DNA of 64,000 nt, taken from the NCBI GenBank assembly GCA_012517355.1, contig JAAYVD010000053.1, positions 1 through 64,000 of the forward strand. The letters are read 5' to 3'. Below the pieces are notes generated by a model. The model saw only the letters and a list, made by a program, of their open reading frames with translations, did no database searches and was not told the origin of the DNA. This DNA is from Candidatus Rifleibacteriota bacterium (GTDB lineage: Bacteria; Muiribacteriota; Ozemobacteria; Ozemobacterales; Ozemobacteraceae). The position numbers were made by a program, and so were the translations under genes. How positions within the stretch are numbered: the stretch's first letter is position 1; each line of letters starts with the position of its first letter. Below, piece after piece: positions 25,338 to 33,258 of this stretch.

Positions 25338-27620
25338 TCAGATCGAGAATTTCGTGATGTCGAAATCATCAAGGGAAGAGGAACCTTTCTTGTCCTTCCC
25401 CTGTTTCTTGTCAGGGCCGCCCTCTTTCTTGTCCTTGGGGGGTTCGGGTTCGTCGAGATTGAGGATGCCGCCAAGGTTCAGGGGGTCCTCCTGGGGAGGG
25501 GGGGCGGGGGCCTTGGCTCCGGGTTTCGCGCCCGCCGCGGGTTTGGCGGGGGCGGACCCCGGCTTGGTGCCGGGGAAGAGATCGAGAACGCCCAGGTCGA
25601 GGGAGAAGTCGCCCAGTTCGTCGAGCTGTTCCTTGGCCCCACCCGCGCCCGGCGCGGCCGGTTTGCCGGGCTTGCCTCCGGCGGCCGGAGCGGCCGCGGG
25701 CTTGGCGCCCGGCTTGGCCGGACCGCCGGCGCCCTTCTGGTCATCTTCGCTGAACAGGGAGGCGAACAGGTCGTCGGCGACCGGCTTCTTGGCGCCCGGT
25801 TTCCCGGCAGGGGCGGGGGAGGCGGGCCGCAGCGGCGGCAACGGCGTCTCTTCGTCGGCGGGAGTGGCGCCGCCCGGTTTCATCGGCGGCAGCGGGGTGT
25901 CATCGGTCGCCTGGAACCCCTCGATCTTGCGCTTGCCGGAAGCACCGGCGGCGGCGGGGCCGGCCGGTTTGGGCGGCGTCTTCGGCTTGAGCGGGGGCAG
26001 GAGGTCGATGTCGAGGTCGATGACGCCGGGCCCCGGCACGAGGGTTTCCTCGTCGGCGGGCGGGGTGGAGGGGGCCGGCGGGGCCTTCGGTTTCAGCGGG
26101 GGAAGGAGGTCCTCGTCGAGGGAGGGCGCGGCAGGCGCGGCCGGGGCCTTGGGTTTCAGCGGCGGCAGGAGGTCTTCTTCCGGGGTCGGTTCCGCGGGAG
26201 CCTGGGGTTTCATGGGTGGAAGGAGGTCTTCTGCCGGGGCGGGGGTCTTGAGGGGTGGCAGCAGATCTTCCTCGACCGGCGTGGGGACAGGGGCCTTGGC
26301 CTTGGACGGCGGGGCGGCGGGCGGCTTGGCGGGGGCAGCCGGGGCGGGGTGGGCCCCCGGCGTGGCTGCCGGACGGGGCGCGGGCACAGAGGGGGGGTGC
26401 GGCATGGCCGGGGCAGGGCGGCTTCCCGGGCCGACAGGCGGATGGGCGGACGGCGGATGGGCGGCAGGCACAGCGGGGGCCGGCGGCTGGATGGGAGAGA
26501 CCGGGGCTGGGGAGCCCGGAATGCCGAGGTCTTCCAAGCCCAGATCGAAGTCGGTCTCAGGCTTGGAGGGCTCGGGGGGAAGGGCAAAGGGGGCGTCTGG
26601 CTGGATGGGGGCCGGCGCGGGGGGTGCCGCCGGAGTCAAGGCCGGAAGCTCTTCCAGTGGCTGATCGGGAAGGGGATGGCCCGCCGCCGGCGGAGGCTCC
26701 GGGGCCTGGTGGGGCTCGGAGGCGGGGGGCTGAGGCTTCGGCGACAGCGGGGCCAGGGCCGGCCGGGGGGATTCCGCGGGCAGGGGATGCGGTTTCGCTG
26801 ACGGCTTTTCCAGGGTCTGCGGCGAGGCAGGCGGGGTGTGGGTGGGTTTGTCGCCAGGCTTGGCCAGCCCCGGCAGGGGCTGGGGGGCGCCAAGGGGCTT
26901 CAGGGGAACGATCGGGGCGGCAGGTTTTCTTTCGCCCAACGGGGGCAGGCCCGGCCCGGGCTGAGGGCTGGGAGGAACAAAAGGAGTGGCCTTGCCGTCC
27001 TCGGGGGTGCCGCCGCCCGCCGGTGGTTCGGTGCCAGGGAGAGGCTTGAGGGGGACGGGTCCAGGTTTCCCGGGTTCGAGGCGCGGGGGACGGGCATCGG
27101 GCAGTTTTCCCTTCAAGCCGATGAGGGAGGGGGCGAGCGGCTTGGCCAGGATGGGCCGCGAGGGCTCGATCTTCTTGGGGAAGGAGCGCATCGTCGCCGT
27201 CCCGGTCGACACCGCCCGGGCGGCGACCTCCCCGCCGGCGAGGGGTTTCCCGCAACAGGGGCAGAACCGGATGACCGCGTCGCACTCGGGACAATGGAGG
27301 CCCTCGCCGGCAGCCAGAGCCGGGCCCCCGGATTTTCCCCCGGATTTCGGCTCCCAGCTTCCCGATTCGGCCTTGGTCCAGTTGCCCAGGTCGAAATGCA
27401 GGCTTTTCACGCCCCGGATGGCCCGCAGGCTGCCCTCGATGAACTTCATCTCGACGGCGATCTCGTCGGGGGTCTTTTCCAGGCCGATAAAGCCGAGATC
27501 TCCGGTGAAGGAGACCGCGCCGGCCGCCACCTGGAACTTCAGCTTGACGAGATCGACCCGCCGGCTGGAGAGTTCGCGCCGGACCCCTGCGGTGATTTCC
27601 AGATCGGTGGGTTCCCTCAA
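25338..27620 (-). CDS. BON-like/zinc-ribbon protein with long DLLPPLKP repeat tail
   Basis: About 760 residues. The start is taken as TTG at 27620 because GGAGG lies 7 bases before it; a GTG at 27650 is an in-frame alternative, and the ATG between them is out of frame. The N-terminal 90 residues form an alpha/beta unit (LVKLKFQVAAGAVSFTGDLGFIG, IEGSLRAIRGVKSLHFDLG) resembling a BON or heavy-metal-associated fold. A zinc ribbon follows (CPECDAVIRFCPCCGKPL). The remaining 600 residues are Pro/Ala/Gly/Lys-rich and contain about eight copies of an acidic-hydrophobic element of the form (D/E)(D/E)xLLPPLKPK, varying to TPLPPMKPG. They end in short acidic-aromatic motifs (DDLFASLFSED, GDFSLDLGVLDLF, LDDFDITKF). 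There is no signal peptide. It looks like a cytoplasmic multivalent docking protein; the function is unknown. Confidence 0.75.
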   Translation of the reverse strand: MREPTDLEITAGVRRELSSRRVDLVKLKFQVAAGAVSFTGDLGFIGLEKTPDEIAVEMKFIEGSLRAIRGVKSLHFDLGNWTKAESGSWEPKSGGKSGGPALAAGEGLHCPECDAVIRFCPCCGKPLAGGEVAARAVSTGTATMRSFPKKIEPSRPILAKPLAPSLIGLKGKLPDARPPRLEPGKPGPVPLKPLPGTEPPAGGGTPEDGKATPFVPPSPQPGPGLPPLGERKPAAPIVPLKPLGAPQPLPGLAKPGDKPTHTPPASPQTLEKPSAKPHPLPAESPRPALAPLSPKPQPPASEPHQAPEPPPAAGHPLPDQPLEELPALTPAAPPAPAPIQPDAPFALPPEPSKPETDFDLGLEDLGIPGSPAPVSPIQPPAPAVPAAHPPSAHPPVGPGSRPAPAMPHPPSVPAPRPAATPGAHPAPAAPAKPPAAPPSKAKAPVPTPVEEDLLPPLKTPAPAEDLLPPMKPQAPAEPTPEEDLLPPLKPKAPAAPAAPSLDEDLLPPLKPKAPPAPSTPPADEETLVPGPGVIDLDIDLLPPLKPKTPPKPAGPAAAGASGKRKIEGFQATDDTPLPPMKPGGATPADEETPLPPLRPASPAPAGKPGAKKPVADDLFASLFSEDDQKGAGGPAKPGAKPAAAPAAGGKPGKPAAPGAGGAKEQLDELGDFSLDLGVLDLFPGTKPGSAPAKPAAGAKPGAKAPAPPPQEDPLNLGGILNLDEPEPPKDKKEGGPDKKQGKDKKGSSSLDDFDITKFSI

Positions 27621-28123
27621 GCATGCACCTCCGAAGTGGTGGAAAAGCACGCCGGGCGCGCTTTTCCTTTCCTTGCTCTGCCCCCGGGCGAACCGGGGAG
27701 AATACGATTCATACCTGATTTCGGCATGTCGGGGAACTTCCCTTAGAGTATATCACGGGATCCCGGAGAAAAGCCAAAACGCAGGCGGGGCAGAGATCCG
27801 GACGGTCTGTTGGGTCAGAGACTGGGGAAGTGGCGAACAGCGAGTGGAGGGGGGAAAGGACCGGGACCGGGGAAACTCGAGGGGGCGGGAAGGGGGAAAT
27901 GACGAGGGGGAAGGAACCGCCGAAGGATGACACGGGGGGGGCAAATGGCACAGACGCGAGGGGTCGGGAAAGCCGAGGCGAAAAGCTCCGTCGGTGGCGG
28001 GAACCCTGTTGCGGGCATGCGGGGGATGGGGCAACGAAGGTTGGGAAGTGCGGCGAACCGGGGTTGAGCTGGACCTTCGGGGGAAAAGACGTCCCTGGCC
28101 CATCGGGCCTTTCGCGGGTGGGG
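27621..28123. other. intergenic stretch, G-rich on the plus strand
   Basis: About 500 bases between the stop of miaA and the start of the repeat-protein gene, both on the minus strand. A -10-like TATACT (27752-27747, minus strand) could serve the repeat protein. A weak GGCCC/GGGCC hairpin (28097-28109) followed on the minus strand by a TTTT run could end miaA. The middle is strongly G/A-rich on the plus strand (27850-27960). No gene is supported. Confidence 0.45.
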
Positions 28124-29044
28124 TCAGCCCGCCAGAAAGCGGGAGATGTCGGCGGCCAGCCGCCCGGGGAGGCTGGGATCGTCGAAGGCCAGCAGGGGAA
28201 CCCCCGGCCGTTTGCGGAACCAGGTCTCCTGGCGCTTGGCATACTGCCGGGTGTGGATGACGATCTGCCGGACGACCTCGTCGGCATCGATGGCCCCTTG
28301 CACGAAAGGCTCCCACTCGGCATAGCCGATGGCCCGCAGCCCGGGGGCGGACGGCCCATAGGCGGCCAGCAGCCGCTTCGCCTCGTCGGGCAGGCCGGCG
28401 GCCACCATCTCCCCCACCCGGTGGCGGATGCGCTCCCAGAGATCCTGGCGGGGGCGGGTGCCGACCAGGACCAGGAACTCGGCGTCGACGGCTCCCGTGC
28501 GCCGGTGGGCGGCGGCCAGCGGGCCGCCGGTGGCTTCGATGATGGCGAGGGCGCGCAGCACCCGCCGGGGGTTGGCCAGGTCAATCCGGGCGGCGCCTTC
28601 GGGGTCGCGGCGCCGCAGCTCGTCGACCAGCGCGGGCAGGCCCTCGGCGTCCAGGCGGGCCTGCCACCGCTCCTGGCCGCCCTCATCGGCGGGCACCTCC
28701 GGCAGCCCGTGCTGCAGGGCGTCGAAGTAGAAGCCGGTCCCCCCGACCAGCAGGGGCACGCGGCCGGCCCGCCAGAGGTTTTCCAGGCAGGGCCGGGCGG
28801 CGCGCAGGTAATCACCGGCGCTGAACGGCTCGGCGGGGGAGACCAGGTCGAGCAGGTGGTGGGGAACGGCGCTCCGCTCGGCGGGGGTGGCCTTGGCCGT
28901 GCCGATGTCCATCTCCCGGTAGACCTGGCGGGAGTCGCAGTTGACGATCTCGAGGCCGAGGTCGCGGGCCAGCTGCAGGGCCAGCGAGCTCTTGCCGCTG
29001 GCGGTGGGCCCCAGGAGGGCGACAAGGCGGGGCCGTTTCAGCAC
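28124..29044 (-). CDS. miaA: tRNA dimethylallyltransferase
   Basis: 306 residues from a GTG overlapping the mutL stop by 7 bases. MiaA transfers the dimethylallyl group to N6 of adenosine 37 in tRNAs that read UNN codons. Signatures: P-loop LLGPTASGKSSLALQLA, the substrate-binding IVNCDSRQVYREMDIGTAK, VGGTGFYFDALQHGL, RAIGYAEW and RQIVIHTRQYAKRQETWFRK. Length is standard. As the last gene of the lptA-like...miaA unit it shares transcription with the t6A genes, which modify the same tRNA position in other tRNAs. Confidence 0.95.
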   Translation of the reverse strand: MLKRPRLVALLGPTASGKSSLALQLARDLGLEIVNCDSRQVYREMDIGTAKATPAERSAVPHHLLDLVSPAEPFSAGDYLRAARPCLENLWRAGRVPLLVGGTGFYFDALQHGLPEVPADEGGQERWQARLDAEGLPALVDELRRRDPEGAARIDLANPRRVLRALAIIEATGGPLAAAHRRTGAVDAEFLVLVGTRPRQDLWERIRHRVGEMVAAGLPDEAKRLLAAYGPSAPGLRAIGYAEWEPFVQGAIDADEVVRQIVIHTRQYAKRQETWFRKRPGVPLLAFDDPSLPGRLAADISRFLAG

Positions 29045-30927
29045 CGCAGGAAGCCGTGCTCGATCTGGCGCCGCGACAGGCGCAGAACCACCGGCCGGCC
29101 GTGGGGGCAGGTGAAGGGGTTGTCGGTCTTCAGCAGCTGGTCGAGCAGAGAGCGCATCTCGGGTTCCTTGAGCGGGTCGCCCGCCTTCACGGCGGCCTTG
29201 CAGGCCATCATCTTGAGCAGGTCGGTCTTGATCTCGGCCAGCGTGCGGTTTTCCATGCCCCCCAGCACCTGGCCCAGCAGTTCCTGGATGACCTCGTTCT
29301 GGGCGGCCCGGTCACCCAGGATGGGGACGGCGGTGGCGTAGAACTGGCCGTCCTCCTCCTGCTGGATGGCGAAGCCCAGGTCTTCGAGCTCGCCGGCCCG
29401 GTCCTTCAGGAGCATGCGCTCGGAAGGCAGCAGCTTGAGCGGGATCGGGAACAGCAGGGGCTGCGAGGCCACGCGGGCATCGCCGTAGGCGCGCACGTAG
29501 GTGTCGAACAGGATGCGCTCGTGGGCGGCGTGCTGATCGACGACGAACATGCCTTCCTGGTCTTCCCCGAGCAGATAGGCGTTCATCATCTGGGCGAGGA
29601 TGCGGGGCTCGCGCAGGGTGAGGACCCGTTCGAAGGGGGAACCCGTGGGCACCGAGGCCGGCCCGTGGTGTTCGGAGTCCTTGAGTTCGTACAGCTTGCC
29701 CCCGGCCGGCAGCGGCGTGGGGGTGCCGAACTCGGGGAACAGGGTCCGCCCGGGCGGGGAGGCGGCCATTCCCGCGGCGGCGGGGGCGGGGGCGTCACCG
29801 TCGGCGGCGTCGCCCGCCAGCTCGTCGGTTCCCGTCCCGTCGTCGGCCAGGCCGGGCGTTCCGGGACCGGGGGTGGGCGTGAAGCCGGGGCCGGGGGCGC
29901 CTTCGGTGGCCCCGACCATCCGCAGACCGGACAGGCTGGCCTGGATGGTCTCCCAGACGAGGCCGAAGATCCAGCGTTCGTCGCGGAACCGGACCTCGGT
30001 CTTCTGCGGATGGACGTTGACGTCGACGGCGTCGGGCGGCAGGCGCAGGTCGAGGACGAGCACCGGGTAGCGGCCGCGCGGGAAGAAGGCCGACAGCGCT
30101 TTGGAGATGGCCTGCGACAGGAGTTTCGACCGCACGAAGCGGCGGTTGATCAGGGTGGTCAGGTAGCGGGGCGAGGGGCGGGCATCGTTGGGTTTCGAGA
30201 TGAAGCCGCGGATCGAGCCGCCCGAGCCGGCGAGCATCTTCGGCTCGACCAGGGGGATCAGCCCCCGGGCGACCTCGGGGCCGTAGACGGCGAGGATGGC
30301 GTCGAGAAGCTGGCCGGAGCCGGTGGTGTGCGCGAGGGGGATGTTGCCCTTGGTGAAGCGGAAGGCGATCTCGGGGTAGGCCATCATGTAGTGGCAGACG
30401 ATGTCGGAGATCTGCGCCATCTCGGTCTGGACCGACTTGAGGAACTTGCGGCGGGCGGGGACGTTGAAGAACAGGTTCTTGACCTGCAGGCGGGTGCCGC
30501 GCGGGAAGGAGGTGGGCTCGACCTGCAGGATGCGGCCCCCGTCGACCTGAACGCGGGTGCCGGCGGCGGCCGTGTCATGGCGGGTGACCAGCGAGACGCG
30601 CGAGACGGCGGCGATGGTGGCCAGGGCTTCGCCGCGGAAGCCGAGGGTCGACAGGCGGTCGAGGTCCTCCTCGTGGCCGATCTTGCTGGTGGCATGCGGG
30701 GTGAAGGCCATCACCGCGTCGGCCTGGGTCATGCCCACCCCGTCGTCGGTGATCTCGATCAGCTTCTGCCCGCCCTCCTTGATCTCGATCTCGATGCTGC
30801 GGGACTGGGCGTCGACCGCGTTCTCGAGCAGCTCCTTGACCACCGAGGCGGGCCGCTCGACGACCTCGCCGGCGGCGATCTTGTTCACCACCTCGGGGGG
30901 AAGCACGCGGATGATGCCGGATTCCAT
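29038..30927 (-). CDS. mutL: DNA mismatch repair protein MutL
   Basis: 629 residues; ATG preceded by GAGGTGA. The N-terminal GHKL ATPase is complete: IAAGEVVERPASVVKELLENAVDA, DDGVGM, TSKI and LGFRGEALATIAAV. A Gly/Pro/Ala linker (about 335-420) separates it from the C-terminal dimerisation domain. That domain carries VDQHAAHERILFD, ACKAAVKAGDPL and CPHGRPVV, the metal-binding set found in MutL proteins that nick DNA themselves (organisms without MutH). The last acidic residue of the DQHA(X)2E(X)4E motif is Asp instead of Glu. It lies 7 bases after tsaD and overlaps miaA. Confidence 0.95.
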   Translation of the reverse strand: MESGIIRVLPPEVVNKIAAGEVVERPASVVKELLENAVDAQSRSIEIEIKEGGQKLIEITDDGVGMTQADAVMAFTPHATSKIGHEEDLDRLSTLGFRGEALATIAAVSRVSLVTRHDTAAAGTRVQVDGGRILQVEPTSFPRGTRLQVKNLFFNVPARRKFLKSVQTEMAQISDIVCHYMMAYPEIAFRFTKGNIPLAHTTGSGQLLDAILAVYGPEVARGLIPLVEPKMLAGSGGSIRGFISKPNDARPSPRYLTTLINRRFVRSKLLSQAISKALSAFFPRGRYPVLVLDLRLPPDAVDVNVHPQKTEVRFRDERWIFGLVWETIQASLSGLRMVGATEGAPGPGFTPTPGPGTPGLADDGTGTDELAGDAADGDAPAPAAAGMAASPPGRTLFPEFGTPTPLPAGGKLYELKDSEHHGPASVPTGSPFERVLTLREPRILAQMMNAYLLGEDQEGMFVVDQHAAHERILFDTYVRAYGDARVASQPLLFPIPLKLLPSERMLLKDRAGELEDLGFAIQQEEDGQFYATAVPILGDRAAQNEVIQELLGQVLGGMENRTLAEIKTDLLKMMACKAAVKAGDPLKEPEMRSLLDQLLKTDNPFTCPHGRPVVLRLSRRQIEHGFLRC

Positions 30928-30934
30928 GTTCACC

Positions 30935-32068
30935 TCACTCGAGCGGCAGGGGGTCGCCCATGCCCCAGTCGGCGCAGGCGTTGACCCGGAAGGGATCGTC
31001 GCCGGGGCCGGCGGCGACGCCAACGGTGCCGGGACCGGTGACCGGGCCCGCAGGGAAGGCGGTATCGAGGGTGGTGCCGGGGGAAGTGGTGCCAGGGGAA
31101 GCGGTGCCGGGGGAAGCAGTGCCGAGGGTGGCGGCGGTGTGGAAGCCCTGGGCCGCGACCATGGCGGCGTTGTCGGTGCAGAGCGCGACGGGCGGCACCA
31201 GCAGTTCGAACCCGCGGCGCGCGGCCAGCGACTCGAGGCGGGCCCGCAGCACGGCGTTGGCCGCCACCCCGCCCGCCACCACGACGCGCGGGGTGCCGGT
31301 CTCGACCTGGGCGGCCTCGAGCTTGCCGCACAGGGTGTCGGCGACGGCAGCCTGCAGGCTGGCGCACAAGTCCCGCAGGTCGAGGCGGTCGCCCTCGGCC
31401 CGCACCAGGTGGAGGACGGCGGTCTTCAGGCCGCTGAAGCTGAACCCGTAGCCCCGTCCGCTCAGGGGGCGAGGCAGCGGGTAGCGGGCCGGGTCGCCCC
31501 CCTCCCCTGCCTTCTGCACGACGGGGCCGCCGGGATAGCCGAGGCCGAGGTGGCGGGCGATCTTGTCGAGCAGCTCGCCGGGGGCGTCGTCGGCGGTGCG
31601 GCCGAGGGTGGTGAAGGCGCGGGGGCCGTCGGCGAGCACCAGGGTCGAGTGGCCGCCCGACACGATCAGCCCGACGTAGGGGTAGACCGGATCCTGCTCG
31701 CGGGCCAGGAAGGCGGCGCCCAGGTGGGCCTCGAGGTGGTGGACGGGAACCAGGGGCAGGCCAAGGGCCCAGGCCAGGCCCTTGGCGGTGGCCAGGCCGA
31801 CCAGCAGAGGGCCCAGCAGGCCCGGACCGGCCGTGCAGGCCACCTGGCCGAGGTCGCCGAGGCCGAGCCGGGCCGCGGCCAGGGTCTCGCCCAGCACGGG
31901 CAGGATGGCCTCGTAATGCTTGCGGGCGGCCACTTCCGGAACGACCCCGCCGAACCGGCGATGCACCTCGATCTGCGAGGAGATCAGGCTGGCGCGCAGG
32001 CGGCGGCCGTCCTCGACGAGGGCGACCGAGGTGTCGTCGCAGGAGGATTCAATGCCCAGCGTGATCAT
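30935..32068 (-). CDS. tsaD: tRNA N6-adenosine threonylcarbamoyltransferase
   Basis: 377 residues, overlapping tsaB by 20 bases. TsaD, with TsaB and TsaE, transfers the threonylcarbamoyl group to adenosine 37 of ANN-decoding tRNAs. Family signatures: IESSCDDTSVAL, the metal-binding KHYEAILP and VHHLEAHLGAAF, VSGGHSTLVL, DKIARHLGLGYPGGP and AGGVAANAVLR. Near the C terminus, between NAAMVAAQGFH and VNACADWGMG, there is a low-complexity insertion of about 40 residues. It is made of TASPG/TTSPG units and encoded by an exact-period 15-bp tandem repeat. The rest is of normal length. Confidence 0.94.
   Translation of the reverse strand: MITLGIESSCDDTSVALVEDGRRLRASLISSQIEVHRRFGGVVPEVAARKHYEAILPVLGETLAAARLGLGDLGQVACTAGPGLLGPLLVGLATAKGLAWALGLPLVPVHHLEAHLGAAFLAREQDPVYPYVGLIVSGGHSTLVLADGPRAFTTLGRTADDAPGELLDKIARHLGLGYPGGPVVQKAGEGGDPARYPLPRPLSGRGYGFSFSGLKTAVLHLVRAEGDRLDLRDLCASLQAAVADTLCGKLEAAQVETGTPRVVVAGGVAANAVLRARLESLAARRGFELLVPPVALCTDNAAMVAAQGFHTAATLGTASPGTASPGTTSPGTTLDTAFPAGPVTGPGTVGVAAGPGDDPFRVNACADWGMGDPLPLE
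31071..31130. repeat. 15-bp tandem repeat inside tsaD
   Basis: Four consecutive 15-base units (31071-31085, 31086-31100, 31101-31115, 31116-31130) of the consensus GTGGTGCCGGGGGAA, the last diverged. The period is a multiple of three, so unit gain or loss keeps the reading frame. Confidence 0.85.
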
Positions 32069-32783
32069 GGGTCTGCATCCATTTCAGTTCGGCCTGGGAG
32101 GGCACCACGTAGAGAGGCGCCACCTGCTGCAGGGCGGCGGGCCCCACCGGCGCGGGGAGTTCGCCCATGAGCCGGTGGAGGACGGCGGGGTCGGGGTCGA
32201 GGCGTTCCGCCCCTTCGGCGGCGAACCGCAGGCCCCAGGCCGGTCGGCCGTCGGGGGCGGCCGCGCGGGGGGCCAGGAAGGGGGCGGGCAGGTCGTACGG
32301 GGCGAGGGGCAGGATGAGGTCGGCGGCGAAGGCCTGGTCGAGGAAGGCCGGCGCCAGCAGCCGGACGGGCCCGGTGCGGCCCTGGGCGGCCAGGGTGTGG
32401 GCCCCCCAGGTGAACAGGTCGAGGCCGACGAGCGGGAGGCCGCGGGCCAGGGCGATGGCGCGGAAGAAGGAGAGGGCCACCCGCAGCCCGGTCAGGCTGC
32501 CGGGCCCGGTGCAGACGCCCAGGCGGTCGAGGCCGGCGAAGTCGGAGGCCCGAGGGGCGGCCGAACGGACGGGGGCGGCGCCGGGTCCATCGGGTCCCGG
32601 CCCGTCGCGGGGCGATCCAGCGCGGTCGGGCCCGTCGAGGGCGGCGAGCATTTCGCCGGTCATCTCGCGCAGGCGGGCGGCGAGGTTCATGCGGGTGGAC
32701 CAGGTGAAGGCCTGGTGGTGAGGGTCGTCACCCGCCTGGCCGAAGGCGAGGGGGGAGGAGGCGTCGAGGAAGAGGTAGCGCAT
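32049..32783 (-). CDS. tsaB: tRNA threonylcarbamoyladenosine biosynthesis protein TsaB
   Basis: 244 residues with the TsaB pattern: FLDASSPLAFG at the N terminus, the dimer/nucleotide region GVCTGPGSLTGLRVALSFFRAIALA, and a divergent C-terminal half. TsaB is an inactive paralogue of TsaD that dimerises with it and is required for t6A synthesis. A Gly/Pro/Asp-rich insertion (about 50-72) is unusual. It begins directly at the tsaE stop and overlaps tsaD, preserving the classical tsaE-tsaB-tsaD order. Confidence 0.9.
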   Translation of the reverse strand: MRYLFLDASSPLAFGQAGDDPHHQAFTWSTRMNLAARLREMTGEMLAALDGPDRAGSPRDGPGPDGPGAAPVRSAAPRASDFAGLDRLGVCTGPGSLTGLRVALSFFRAIALARGLPLVGLDLFTWGAHTLAAQGRTGPVRLLAPAFLDQAFAADLILPLAPYDLPAPFLAPRAAAPDGRPAWGLRFAAEGAERLDPDPAVLHRLMGELPAPVGPAALQQVAPLYVVPSQAELKWMQTHDHAGH

Positions 32784-33254
32784 TCAGGCTCCGTGCGGGT
32801 GCCAGGCCCAGGTGATGAGGCGGGTGGTGGCGGCCGGGTCGGCGGCGGTTTCCGGCGGCAGGGCCAGGGTCACCTTGACGTGCGGCAGCAGGGCGAGCTG
32901 CGGCACGCGCTCGGGCCACTCGACGAGGCAGGGCAGGCCGGCGTCGATGATCTCGAACAGGCCGATGTCGTGCAGTTCCTCGAGACAGCCGATGCGGTAG
33001 AGGTCGAGGTGGAACAGGGAGCGGGGGCCGTCGGCGTAGTGGTTCATCACCGTATAGGTCGGGCTGTAGACCGGCCGCTGCACCCCCAGCCCCGCGGCGA
33101 ACCCCTTGGCCCACAGCGTCTTTCCCGCCCCCAGCGGGCCTTCCAGCAGGATCAGCGCCCGGGGGAAGCGCGGGGCGAGGGAACGGGCCTGCGCCAGCGT
33201 CTCCTCGGGCGAGCCGCTGCGGCAGGTGCCGGAATCGGGAACGGCCTGGTCCAT
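32784..33254 (-). CDS. tsaE: tRNA threonylcarbamoyladenosine biosynthesis ATPase TsaE
   Basis: 156 residues. P-loop LLEGPLGAGKTLWAKGFAAGLG, then SPTYTVMNHY, FHLDLYRI and IIDAGLPCLVEWPER, all classic TsaE signatures. It hydrolyses ATP to reset the TsaB-TsaD complex during t6A synthesis. It starts 4 bases after the helicase stop and abuts tsaB. Confidence 0.94.
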   Translation of the reverse strand: MDQAVPDSGTCRSGSPEETLAQARSLAPRFPRALILLEGPLGAGKTLWAKGFAAGLGVQRPVYSPTYTVMNHYADGPRSLFHLDLYRIGCLEELHDIGLFEIIDAGLPCLVEWPERVPQLALLPHVKVTLALPPETAADPAATTRLITWAWHPHGA

Positions 33255-33258
33255 CGGG

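Noticed and set aside
24804-26801. Long open frame on the plus strand (over 600 codons) opposite the TPR, DUF4079 and proline-rich genes
   Set aside because: It is the mirror of Pro/Ala/Lys-rich GC-biased codons on the minus strand, has Gly/Arg-only composition, no motif and no ribosome site; the minus-strand genes have recognisable domains.
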